Assembly (NCBI GenBank): GCA_025774605.1 | Contig: JALGVR010000012.1 | Span: 1-46,831, forward strand | Source: a bacterium | GTDB taxonomy: Bacteria; Electryoneota; AABM5-125-24; Hatepunaeales; Hatepunaeaceae | Direction: 5' to 3' | DNA: 46,831 nt | Part shown: piece after piece, positions 1 through 8,600 of the stretch | Layout of the letters: the number at the start of each line of letters is the position of its first letter | How positions within the stretch are numbered: the first letter of the stretch is position 1 | The notes under the pieces: generated by a model | Told to the model about the DNA's origin: nothing | What the model saw: only the letters and a program-made list of their open reading frames with translations | Databases searched by the model: none | Made by a program: the position numbers and the translations under genes

Positions 1-76
1 CCGCGAAGGCGGGAATCCAGATAAGCATTTGATATTACGTAAGTTGCCTGGATTCCCGCCTTCGCGGGAATGACAG
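1..76. repeat. Dispersed palindromic (REP-like) repeat
   Basis: Bases 1-20 and 48-67 are perfect 20-bp inverted repeats around a 27-nt spacer. Each arm also contains its own small hairpin (TTCCCGC/GCGGGAA). The core belongs to the widespread 'CATTCCCGCGAAGGCGGGAA' type of intergenic palindrome. The left end may be cut by the window edge. It lies about 80 nt downstream of the sugar transferase stop, so it could act as a 3' stem-loop for that transcript; this role is inference. Confidence 0.8.
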
Positions 77-152
77 CATCTTTCATACGCTTTTTTACTC
101 AAGTAGGTACTACTGTATAATAGCGTCACCTTCAAATAATAAATCATCCCGC

Positions 153-833
153 TCACGTCTCTTCCATCGCCTCGATCGCCTCCCTGGCGATCAGGGTGTA
201 TCGTTCATCGCGTCCTCGGAGGAATTTTTTGAACGCCATCATCCATAACGTTTTGATCAGTATCTGGAAATCAAACACAAACGACCGGCGCTCCAGGTAA
301 TCCAGAATCAGTTCCATCTTGATCGGCAGGATAACCTCGATGTAGGCGCGCTCCCTGTCAACCACGCCGACCAGCAGCGCCTCCTCGTCGATGAAGCGGA
401 GCGTAACCGGATCGGTGACACCGGGCCGGGTATCAATAACCCTGCGCCATTCAGGTCGATAGCGATCCACGTAGCGGGGAACCTCGGGCCGATACCCCAC
501 CAGGCTCATGTCACCGACCAACACATTCCACAATTCGGGCAGCTCATCGATTTTCGTGCGGCGGAGCCATTTGCCCAGCCCGGTTATGCGCGGGTCGTCG
601 CCGCCGGTGACCAGCGGCTCGGCTCCCTGATCGTTCGCGACCATTGTACGGAATTTAAGCAGCGTGAACGGCTTGCCGTAACGTCCAATTCTCACCTGGC
701 GAAACAACGCCGGACCCGGCGAGGACAGTCTGACGATCAGACCGACAATCAGAAGGAGTGGAAAGAGTGCAATCAAGGCAACAGCTGAAGCGCTCATATC
801 AAAGATACGTTTGGTCGTCTCATAGCGGATCAC
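153..833 (-). CDS. Polyprenyl-phosphate sugar-1-phosphate transferase (WcaJ/PglC-type)
   Basis: This 226-residue bacterial sugar transferase would transfer a hexose-1-phosphate from a nucleotide sugar to undecaprenyl phosphate, the first step of building a surface glycan, at the inner face of the cytoplasmic membrane. One hydrophobic segment lies at residues 13-35. The family blocks follow: GPALFRQVRIG (40-50), LLKFRTM (58-64), and the catalytic Asp-Glu pair in KIDELPELWNV (D96-E97), then SLVGYRPEVP. The length fits the small monotopic form without the long N-terminal membrane domain of WbaP/WcaJ. The later PG-x-T block is followed by DPVTLRF instead of the usual G-W. The start is GTG with GGGAGG about 10 nt upstream. 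It is the last gene of the envelope run, 47 nt after lpxD. The sugar donor cannot be read from the sequence. Confidence 0.9.
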   Translation of the reverse strand: MIRYETTKRIFDMSASAVALIALFPLLLIVGLIVRLSSPGPALFRQVRIGRYGKPFTLLKFRTMVANDQGAEPLVTGGDDPRITGLGKWLRRTKIDELPELWNVLVGDMSLVGYRPEVPRYVDRYRPEWRRVIDTRPGVTDPVTLRFIDEEALLVGVVDRERAYIEVILPIKMELILDYLERRSFVFDFQILIKTLWMMAFKKFLRGRDERYTLIAREAIEAMEET

Positions 834-880
834 GTTTGGCTTACCTCCCGTAAATAAGCCGCTTCTCTGCGAAAATCACT

Positions 881-1960
881 TCAAGCCTTACTCGGGTCGG
901 ACCGCTTCACTGCAGCATCCATACTTCGCTTCAAAGCCTCCAACTCTCCCTCGAGCTCCTTCAGGCGCCGCATCAACCCGGGTATCTGACCGATACCGGC
1001 GTCCCTCTTCAATGCCTCCAGATGCGGTCTTGCCGGGTAGCCGGATATCATTCCCTTGATATCACAGGATTTGGTAACGCCGGCTTGGGCGCCGATGATC
1101 ATACCATCACCGATATCGACATGTCCGACGATACCGACCTGACCGCCCATCATCACCTTCGAACCGATACGCGTAGATCCGGAGATGCCGGTCTGCGCGG
1201 CTATAACCGTATTCCGACCGATCTGAACGCCGTGGGCAATCTGGATCAGGTTGTCAAGCTTGCTGCCGCGGCCGATAAGGGTTGCCCCGATTGTCGCCCG
1301 GTCGACGCAGCAGTTCGCGCCGATCTCCACGTCGTCCTCGATAATCACCTTACCGACCTGCGGTATTTTATGATAGCCACTCTCATCCGGTGCATAGCCG
1401 AAGCCGTCGAAACCGATAATCGTGCCGTCGCCGATGACCACGCGATCGCCTATCTCCACCTCGCGACGAATAACTGCGCCGTATCCGATCACACATTCGC
1501 CGCCGATCGTGACATCCCGACCGATGCAGGCGCCGCAGGCTATGGAACAGCCATCCCCGATCTTCGCACCGGCTGCAATTTCCACAAACGGCGAAATCCG
1601 AACGTTCTCACCGATCTGCGCCGACTCGTGAACCGCGGCGCGCTGATCAATGCCGGTCTCACGATCAGGCGCCTCTGTCCGGTACAGGATTTCGAGCGCC
1701 CGCTGAAAATCGATGTAAGGTTTGTCGGAGATGATGCGGGTGATCCCGGGCGGTGTTTTTTCATCAGCCGCAACGATTATCGCACCGGCTCTCGTGGCTG
1801 ACAACTCTTTACGGTAACGGGGATTCGACAGAAACGTCAACTGATCCGCTTCGGCGTCCCTGATGGTCGCCATGCCGGTCAGGATCAGGTCGGATCTCCC
1901 CTCAAAGCGGCATCCCAGACGCTTGGCCAGTTCGCTGACGATAATAGTGTTTGCTCTCAT
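881..1960 (-). CDS. lpxD: UDP-3-O-acylglucosamine N-acyltransferase LpxD
   Basis: LpxD adds the second, amide-linked 3-hydroxyacyl chain from acyl-ACP to UDP-3-O-acylglucosamine in lipid A synthesis, in the cytoplasm. The 359 residues hold the N-terminal uridine-binding domain (LTFLSNPRYRKEL at 41-53), then a left-handed beta-helix of hexapeptide repeats (about 108-305). The catalytic histidine is in NLIQIAHGVQIG (H243). A C-terminal helix with a coiled-coil look (LMRRLKELEGELEALKRSM, about 328-347) matches the trimer tail of the family. The start is ATG; a GAGAGG lies rather far (about 14 nt) upstream. It follows the Skp-like lipoprotein and bamA, the order seen in many diderms (bamA-skp-lpxD). 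Other lpx genes are not in the window. Confidence 0.96.
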   Translation of the reverse strand: MRANTIIVSELAKRLGCRFEGRSDLILTGMATIRDAEADQLTFLSNPRYRKELSATRAGAIIVAADEKTPPGITRIISDKPYIDFQRALEILYRTEAPDRETGIDQRAAVHESAQIGENVRISPFVEIAAGAKIGDGCSIACGACIGRDVTIGGECVIGYGAVIRREVEIGDRVVIGDGTIIGFDGFGYAPDESGYHKIPQVGKVIIEDDVEIGANCCVDRATIGATLIGRGSKLDNLIQIAHGVQIGRNTVIAAQTGISGSTRIGSKVMMGGQVGIVGHVDIGDGMIIGAQAGVTKSCDIKGMISGYPARPHLEALKRDAGIGQIPGLMRRLKELEGELEALKRSMDAAVKRSDPSKA

Positions 1961-2045
1961 CTTATATTGTCACCTCTCTTCCCCCACCCGGCATGACCCC
2001 GCATCCCGTCGAAGCCAACCCAGCGGTAAATAGAGAACCCTTCAA

Positions 2046-2648
2046 TCATTCCTGCAGTTGTTCCAAGACCTTGTCTGTGATGTCGAACTCCGGTTTAACG
2101 TACACTATGTTCCCGGCCATCGTATCGAACACAACATCAAATCCCTCAGCCTGCGCAACCTTCCAGATCGCATCGTTCACCCGCGCATCAATCGGCTCCA
2201 TAAGCTCGAGGCGCCGCTTGATGTAGAGGCTGTTCTCATCGTACCAGGTTTCGTGACGGAATTTCTGCAGGGCGCGCCGGGCATCGACCAGTTCATCCTC
2301 CAACTGCTTTCTGCGTTCCGAGCTGAGAATAAGCTTCAACTCCTCCAGCTCCTCCTCCTTGCGGGTAATTTCCTTCTCCATGTTTTCCGCCTCTTCGAGC
2401 CATTTCCGGTTGTCGTTCCGCAGGGTGTTGTCGGCATCCCTGTAATCGGCGTATTTTCTGGAAATCTCATCAGAACGGATATAACCCATTTTCAGCCCGC
2501 CGGACGACCAGGGCAATATGCCGCCTCCACCGCCCGAGCCCCCGCCTGTACCGCGGCCGGTTGAAGCGCATCCGGACAGCATCGAGAAGAGGAACAGAAA
2601 CGCCAGACTCTTCAGAACAGGATTTCCCATTTCAAAAGTCCGCTTCAC
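2046..2648 (-). CDS. Skp/OmpH-family lipoprotein
   Basis: This second OmpH/Skp-like protein (200 residues) is predicted to be a lipoprotein: a hydrophobic leader ends in LSGC (C27 would be lipidated), followed by a Gly/Ser linker to about residue 50. The rest resembles Skp: a short strand (KMGYIRSDEI), a long charged coiled coil (about 75-140) and a closing DITDKVLEQLQE tail that parallels the upstream Skp (DITDELLRRLQDK). Skp proteins chaperone unfolded outer-membrane proteins in the periplasm; a tethered version is inference from the lipobox. The GTG start overlaps the stop of skp by 4 nt (GTGA) with AGGA about 6 nt before it; an internal ATG at codon 7 is the alternative. Tandem duplication followed by divergence is likely. 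Confidence 0.85.
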   Translation of the reverse strand: MKRTFEMGNPVLKSLAFLFLFSMLSGCASTGRGTGGGSGGGGGILPWSSGGLKMGYIRSDEISRKYADYRDADNTLRNDNRKWLEEAENMEKEITRKEEELEELKLILSSERRKQLEDELVDARRALQKFRHETWYDENSLYIKRRLELMEPIDARVNDAIWKVAQAEGFDVVFDTMAGNIVYVKPEFDITDKVLEQLQE

Positions 2649-3184
2649 TTGTCCTGTAAACGGCGCAGTAATTCATCGGTGATGTCGTCGGGATTCTTGG
2701 CATAGACAATAGTGCCGTTGCTGCCGTCCAACACCAGATCGTACCCCTGCTCCTCGCCGAGTTCCTTGATGGTGCCGTTCACCACTTCAAGCACTTCCGA
2801 CAGCAGCTCCATGCGCCGCTTGTTGAACCGCTCCTGTTCAGCCGACATCTGAGCCTGAAATTGCTGCTGATACATCACCTTCATCGAATCGATCTGCGCC
2901 TGCAGTTCACGCTTGCGTTTTTCGCTGAACGTGGTCTGTCCGGCCTGTAATTTCCCCTCTCTTTCGGAGATATCCTCCTGCAGAGCTTCCATCTTCGCCT
3001 CCCAGCCGGCGCGGTCGGTCTGCCAGCCCGCCACTTCACGATTTAACTGCTCTTCAGCGCGCCGGAACTCGGGATAGGTCTGCATGACCAGTTCGGAATT
3101 CACCACCCCGATCTTCAGATCCTGACCAAATGACGCGCCTGATAATATCAATATTGAAACCAGAAAAAGTGCGGTCTTCCTCAT
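2645..3184 (-). CDS. skp: Periplasmic chaperone Skp/OmpH
   Basis: This 179-residue OmpH/Skp-family chaperone would hold outer-membrane proteins in the periplasm on their way to the BAM complex. It has a signal peptide (MRKTALFLVSILILSGASFG, cleavage near residue 20), the first strand KIGVVNSELVMQTYPEF, a long coiled coil rich in Glu, Gln and Lys (about 45-135), and the closing strand and helix YDLVLDGSNGTIVYAKNPDD, with the typical D-I-T-x-x-L-L end. The length is normal. The start is ATG with a strong GGAGGA about 4 nt upstream. It lies 80 nt downstream of bamA, with a stem-loop in the gap, and is coupled to the next skp-like gene by a 4-nt overlap. Confidence 0.93.
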   Translation of the reverse strand: MRKTALFLVSILILSGASFGQDLKIGVVNSELVMQTYPEFRRAEEQLNREVAGWQTDRAGWEAKMEALQEDISEREGKLQAGQTTFSEKRKRELQAQIDSMKVMYQQQFQAQMSAEQERFNKRRMELLSEVLEVVNGTIKELGEEQGYDLVLDGSNGTIVYAKNPDDITDELLRRLQDK

Positions 3185-3198
3185 TGTTCCTCCAATTC

Positions 3199-3232
3199 CC
3201 GGCGGATTGGACAGCAGCTGTCAACCTGCCGG
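3199..3232 (-). promoter_or_regulatory. Stem-loop between bamA and skp
   Basis: The arms CCGGC/GCCGG, GG/CC, TT/AA and GACAGC/GCTGTC nest to give about 15 base pairs interrupted by single-base bulges, with a tiny apex. On the transcribed (minus) strand it ends about 8 nt before the skp ribosome-binding site and has no T-run. It therefore looks more like an RNA-processing or stability element than a Rho-independent terminator. The role is inferred. Confidence 0.5.
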
Positions 3233-3264
3233 TATATTTACTGTTTGGAATTTTGCTTACGTGA

Positions 3265-5565
3265 CTAAAACGTCCTGCCGAACTGGAAGTGAGGTATCCA
3301 GCCCGGCTTTCCGCCTGAAACATCGGGGTCGAAACCGTAGCCGTAATCGAGCCCGATCAAGCCGATCATCGGCATGTAAAGCCGGATGCCCAGACCGACC
3401 GAGCGCCTCAAATCGAAGGGATCGGTTCGGTCGAAATTGAGCCATGTGTTGCCCGCCTCCGCGAACGCCAGACCGTAAATGGTCGGATTATCAACCATCT
3501 GAACCCTGAGCTCCAGGGAAGTCTTCAACTGGGATTTACCGCCGGCAGCCGAAGCGCTGCTCGTTGACGGCGGTCCGACGCTGCGCTCCTCATATCCCCT
3601 GAGCGATGTCCCGAGCGAAATGCCACCGCCGCCCATGTAGAAATACTCCAGATGCGGTATGTCATGCTGGTCGCCGGACAGCGCCGCCAAAAACCCGTAG
3701 AGGAAATGATTGTAAAGAACCAGTCTTGGCAGAAGGGGCGTGTACCACTCCACCGAGAATGTGTGTTTATGATACCTGTCGTCACCTGTCAGCAGACCGC
3801 CGGCAAGCTCGGTTGTCAGACTCACCACAGACCCTCTGGTCGGGAATTCAGCGAAGTCGCGGCTGTCCCTGCTGATGATCTGGGTCAGCGAACTCGACAC
3901 ACGGGCGGTCGAATCAACCTGACTCTTCATCGCCGCATCAATATCGACGTTACGGGAACGCTCGACCCGGTATATCCAATCACCCCGGAAATAATCATCA
4001 GGCCAGTCGAAACGCCGCCCCAGCCTGACCGAGCCTCCGATCAGCTTTTCGGTGAAGCCCTCGGTCCAGCGCCGTTTTACGTTGTAGAATGAGCCACCCA
4101 CCAGCGTCTCTGTGTCCAGGAACCACGGCTCAGTGTAACTGATGGAAAACGCCCCGTACTGCTTGCCGAAATTCCAGTCGCAACTGAGCATCTGCCCGGT
4201 GCCGAAGAGGTTCGGGGCGGAGAAACCGAGCGCGCCGATCAGGCCGTCCCTCTCGCTGTAACCAGCGGAGACATTTGCCTGGTCCGTGGCTTTCTCCTCG
4301 ACCTTGACCCACAGATCGACCTCGTCATCGCTGACGTCCTCCAGGTCGGGTTGAATGTCGGCGAAGTAGTTCAAGATAGCCACTTCGCGCACCGACCGCC
4401 GCAGCTTGGACACGTCGAACGTGTATCCCGGTTTAATCACGAACTCCCGCCGGATGACCTTCTCATGCGTCTTGGTGTTGCCGGTGATATGGATCTTGCG
4501 GACGCTGAATCTGTTGCCGGTTTCAAGGTGAAAGTGCACGTCGAGCGTGTCGCCGCCGGCCGGTGTCAGCGTGGGTTGAACCTGCGCATAAATATAGCCC
4601 CGATCATAGAAGAGTGATCCAAGCCGATCCCTGACCGTTATATCATATTTCTTCTGATTATACACTTCACCGGGCTTGAACAGCAACCGGCTCCTCAGCT
4701 CATCCTCGCTGAACAGATCCGAACCGCTGAAATCTATCTTGCCGAAGTAGAGACGAGGTCCCTCCTCAAGAGTAATGTCGAGGAACATCCGTTTCTTGTT
4801 GTCGGAATACCAGATGGTGTCCGAAACCACGCGCGCGTCCTTATACCCGTGCTCGCGGTAGAAGGCGATCAGATCTTCCAGATCCTGTTCAAATTTCTCA
4901 CGATGAAATTTACCCGAGCGGAAGAGCGATTTCGCATGGGTGTTCTTCATCTGTTTGCGCAGTTTTTTGTCTGAAAAGGCTTCGTTGCCGTTGAAAGTGA
5001 TCTTTTGGATGCGCACCTTCCTGCCTTCGGATACGCGAATGTAGAGACTCGCCAATCCCGCTTGGGAGCCATCCCGGATCTCCACGATAATATCGGCAAG
5101 CAGATAGCCCTTGTCCTTGCACAACTGGCGGATCTTGCGCTTTAGCCTGATCGGATCGGATGGTTTAACCACCTGTCCGCGATTGAGATCGACAGCCTCT
5201 TCAAGCGCGTCCTTGCCGATCTTCCTGCCGCCGCCGATGTCAATAGACTCCAGGCGGGGATACTCAACCACCCGTACCAGCAGAAATACACCTTCCCCTT
5301 CCTGCTTCTCCGCGACGATCTTGACATCCGAGAAGAGATTCAACTGCCAGAGCTGACGAATGGCGTTCTGTATCATCTCACCGGTCAGAGACTCGCCGAC
5401 CACCAGACCGCTGGTGGCAACGATAAGACCGGTGTCCGTTCGATCGTTGCCCTCGACATTCAGACCGAAAAGCTTGAACTGTTCAACCTCCTCCGCCGGT
5501 AATTCAACCGCGATCAAACATAGCAGGCAAAGGGAAGCTATAGCTGTCTTTCGTAGAAAATGCAT
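3265..5565 (-). CDS. bamA: Outer-membrane protein assembly factor BamA
   Basis: BamA is the central channel of the BAM complex, which inserts beta-barrel proteins into the outer membrane. The 766 residues contain a signal peptide (about 1-24), five POTRA domains (about 28-430, the fifth beginning near KIHITGNTKTHEKVIRREF), and a 16-strand barrel (about 440-766). Supporting marks are GYSERDGLIGALGFSAPNLFGTG at the barrel start, the R-G-F/Y lock motif LRGYEERSVGP (R656-G657-Y658), and a C-terminal strand ending in Phe (HFQFGRTF). The length is close to the usual 750-850. The start ATG has no clear Shine-Dalgarno sequence. It sits between the TamB-like gene (53-nt gap) and skp, a classical outer-membrane assembly order. 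Confidence 0.97.
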   Translation of the reverse strand: MHFLRKTAIASLCLLCLIAVELPAEEVEQFKLFGLNVEGNDRTDTGLIVATSGLVVGESLTGEMIQNAIRQLWQLNLFSDVKIVAEKQEGEGVFLLVRVVEYPRLESIDIGGGRKIGKDALEEAVDLNRGQVVKPSDPIRLKRKIRQLCKDKGYLLADIIVEIRDGSQAGLASLYIRVSEGRKVRIQKITFNGNEAFSDKKLRKQMKNTHAKSLFRSGKFHREKFEQDLEDLIAFYREHGYKDARVVSDTIWYSDNKKRMFLDITLEEGPRLYFGKIDFSGSDLFSEDELRSRLLFKPGEVYNQKKYDITVRDRLGSLFYDRGYIYAQVQPTLTPAGGDTLDVHFHLETGNRFSVRKIHITGNTKTHEKVIRREFVIKPGYTFDVSKLRRSVREVAILNYFADIQPDLEDVSDDEVDLWVKVEEKATDQANVSAGYSERDGLIGALGFSAPNLFGTGQMLSCDWNFGKQYGAFSISYTEPWFLDTETLVGGSFYNVKRRWTEGFTEKLIGGSVRLGRRFDWPDDYFRGDWIYRVERSRNVDIDAAMKSQVDSTARVSSSLTQIISRDSRDFAEFPTRGSVVSLTTELAGGLLTGDDRYHKHTFSVEWYTPLLPRLVLYNHFLYGFLAALSGDQHDIPHLEYFYMGGGGISLGTSLRGYEERSVGPPSTSSASAAGGKSQLKTSLELRVQMVDNPTIYGLAFAEAGNTWLNFDRTDPFDLRRSVGLGIRLYMPMIGLIGLDYGYGFDPDVSGGKPGWIPHFQFGRTF

Positions 5566-5618
5566 ATCATTTCATTGTAAACAAAAAATTCAAAAGAAAC
5601 AAGATATGACGGCCGAAA

Positions 5619-8600
5619 TCACTTGAACGTGTAGCTAAAACGGAAAAAGATCCTGCTGTCGTCAACCTTGGTCAGGCTGTCATATTCGTAACGGTAGTTG
5701 AGGATTAGATTCGGTGAAATCCGGTACAGCCGCAACAGGAGATCCCATGAATGTACGACGCCGATTCGAGTGACGTAATATGCGTCCGTCGAGCTTAAAA
5801 GCGAGCCGGTGTAGGAGAGATAGATATCCCGGGACAGATATTTCCCGACGGTCAGCCGGGAATGATCGAGTGAACGAAGGTAGTGATAGTTACTGCTGTT
5901 CTCGCTGCCTGTATCATTCTCAGTTATCCAACGTTCGGTCAGATAGTTCTGTGCTATCCGATTGTCGATGTATACCCTGTCCACGCCCAGCCAACGCTCA
6001 ACCTGACGCTCAAGGCTCCTCGTCCAGCGGCGGATCGGCGTCACGTCTGCGATCAGTTTACCGCCTATGTCAACCAGTTTATCGGGAAGCATTTCAGGTG
6101 AAAACCCCAACATAGCCAGTATTTGCTCCTGTGAATGATGCTGATCGTCCTCAAACACAAAGGAGATCTCATTCCACCGACCCCTGTCCTGTCCGTAGTG
6201 TTGACCTTTTTGCGACGCGTCAAGTGCCGGCTCCTGACCTGTCTTGCGTATCACCCACCTGATCTCGCGCATCATGCCGGTCGTATCGATCACGTTGGTT
6301 CTGACGCCACCGTAAAAGATCGGTTCAAGCTCCCATGGATTGAAGACAACCCCGATCTTGTCAACATCAAAAGACAGGTCAAGATACTCGACGCTGCCCT
6401 TGCTGGAGGTCAATTCGCCGCGGAGATGGAGCGTATCCTGCAGCGATCCGCTGAAGTACAACCCCTCGGGATTGTCGTCTATCACCAGGTCGACATAGGC
6501 TTTGACATCAACATTAAGTAAAGTGTTGGCCATCAACTGCCGGTCCGACTTGCCGAATCCTGAAATCTCCCGATCATACCTGCACACCTGGTAGGGAATA
6601 ACGCGTCCGTCCCAACGCATGCGCTTCAGCAAGCCCAGCAGCGAGCGCACAAAGGGCGATGGTTTCCCGCCTCCAGTGAGAAACGGGTAGGTCAGCGTGG
6701 ATCGCAGGAGCCTGATCTCCCCCGTACCCAGGGGGCGCGCGGCCGGACCGTGGAACTCGAACGGTCCTCGCCCACCGGCTCCGGAAAACCAGAGGTATCC
6801 GCCCCAATCCGGTCTCATCAATGAAGGAATGACCGCCCAGATACCCTCCCGAACGGTGGCGAACTGCAGGATCCCGAAATCATAATCCCCGACAACAATC
6901 GCTTCCTCATGATGGAGGGGTCGGCGATTGCTGAAGTAAAACGGACGACCGTTGCCCGATCCTTCAAGCTCATTGATCTGAATCACTCCGTTCGTATCAA
7001 GTTCCACGTCCACCTGCAGATCGTCAATCTTCCTGACCACGTTCTTCAAGCGCAGGGAACCATCCGACAGCCTGAATCGACCTTCGGTCAATCGCGGATG
7101 AGACAGGTCACCCCCGATTTTCAGGTACAGTTCGCCGTCGCCCCGCGGTTCCGAGAAGAATCCGGTCAACCTGGGCAGCAACCCCAGAAGCCTTCCCCTG
7201 ATGGAACCGGAAACGTCTATCGCTCCCTTGCGTGAGAGCAACACCTCTCCGGAAAACCCGCCCGCGACATCTCCCCAGTCGATCACGACCGAATCCAGTT
7301 CGAGGAAGGACCTTCCTTCATCAACGCCGGAAATCCTGAAGTCACCATGCAGGCTGTCATATCGAAGAGGTCCGATCCGCCCGGGCGAAATTGAAAGCCT
7401 GGCATTCACCTCGGGATTCGGTTTTCCCGTTCCTGACAGGTTCACATCGATATCCGCCTGTCCTGAAACCGGACTCGGGTTCCCGGTCAAGGTCTCGAAG
7501 AGCGAGCCTATCTCCACACCTGTACCGGTCAACTGGAAATCATACCGGCGGCTGATACGGTTCATCTGTCCGGTTATGTCAAACAGTCCCCTGACATCCC
7601 GGCCGATGTTAAATTGCTCCAGGATATATCTATCCCCTTCGGTCACGCTCCTGAGGTTCATCCAGTACCCGGGTGCACCCTGAACAATGACCGAAGTGAG
7701 GTGAAGATCGGCGCTGATATCCGGATGCCCGAACGGGCCGTCCGCCTCGATGCGGGCGTTGATGTTACCCTTGAATCGCTCGGCGTATCGAGGCAAAACC
7801 AGTCGAAGCGCGGAAGCCGCCGGGAAACCGTTGAAACTGAGGACCAGTGAATCAAATGTCGATTGCTTCAGGTCCAGCGCTCCATTCAGATTGAGCAGCT
7901 TCACAGCCTCGAGGCTGTCCAGAACCGTGAACTTGTCAAAACGCACCCGCCCGTCCTCATATCGCCCGTCGGTCGTGAGTTTCAAGATCAGCGAATCGGG
8001 ATAATCCAGACAGAGTTCTCCACGCCACTGCAGTGAATCATTACGCCCCATGCAGCTCAAACCCAGGCTCCCTCCAAATCCTTCCGCAGCGTCGGGGATG
8101 ATGAATCTGACGAGATCCAGCAACGGCAGACTGTCGGCATCGCAGGCAAACTCCTGAACCTGAAAGCGCGGATGCCGGCCCGCACCGGCATGATGGGCGA
8201 CAGGGCGCGTCAGGGTGAAATGACCGTTAAGAAAGCTCCGTCCCGTCGCAACATCGAACAGATTCACGCTCTTAACCATCAGCCTTTCGGCGTCGTACTG
8301 CGCCTTAATCCCCCCCCCTATCAGATCGCCCTCTCCTGTTTTAAGACGCAGATCACCGTCAGCCCGCCACGTTCGACCCTCGTGCACAACCAGGCCGCGG
8401 TAGGAGCCGTTTCGCCTGCTGGAAAGCGATTCCCACGTCACCCGGTACCTGAACCGGTCCCATGATCCGTCCGCCGTCAGACCGAGCGAATAATCGTCCA
8501 GGAAAACCGGCAGGTAGCGGTCATCCAGTACACTGTCCAACAGCCGATGGGGATCCTTCGCGCTGAGCTTCAGAGCGGTTGAGTCGCCTATATCCTCCAC

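Noticed and set aside
1-76. CRISPR array
   Set aside because: There are only two arms, inverted and not direct, with one spacer and no Cas gene in the window.
1022-1801. Plus-strand open frame of 259 codons opposite lpxD
   Set aside because: It lies wholly within lpxD, whose reading has catalytic and hexapeptide motifs. The plus frame is low-complexity and mirrors the hexapeptide period.
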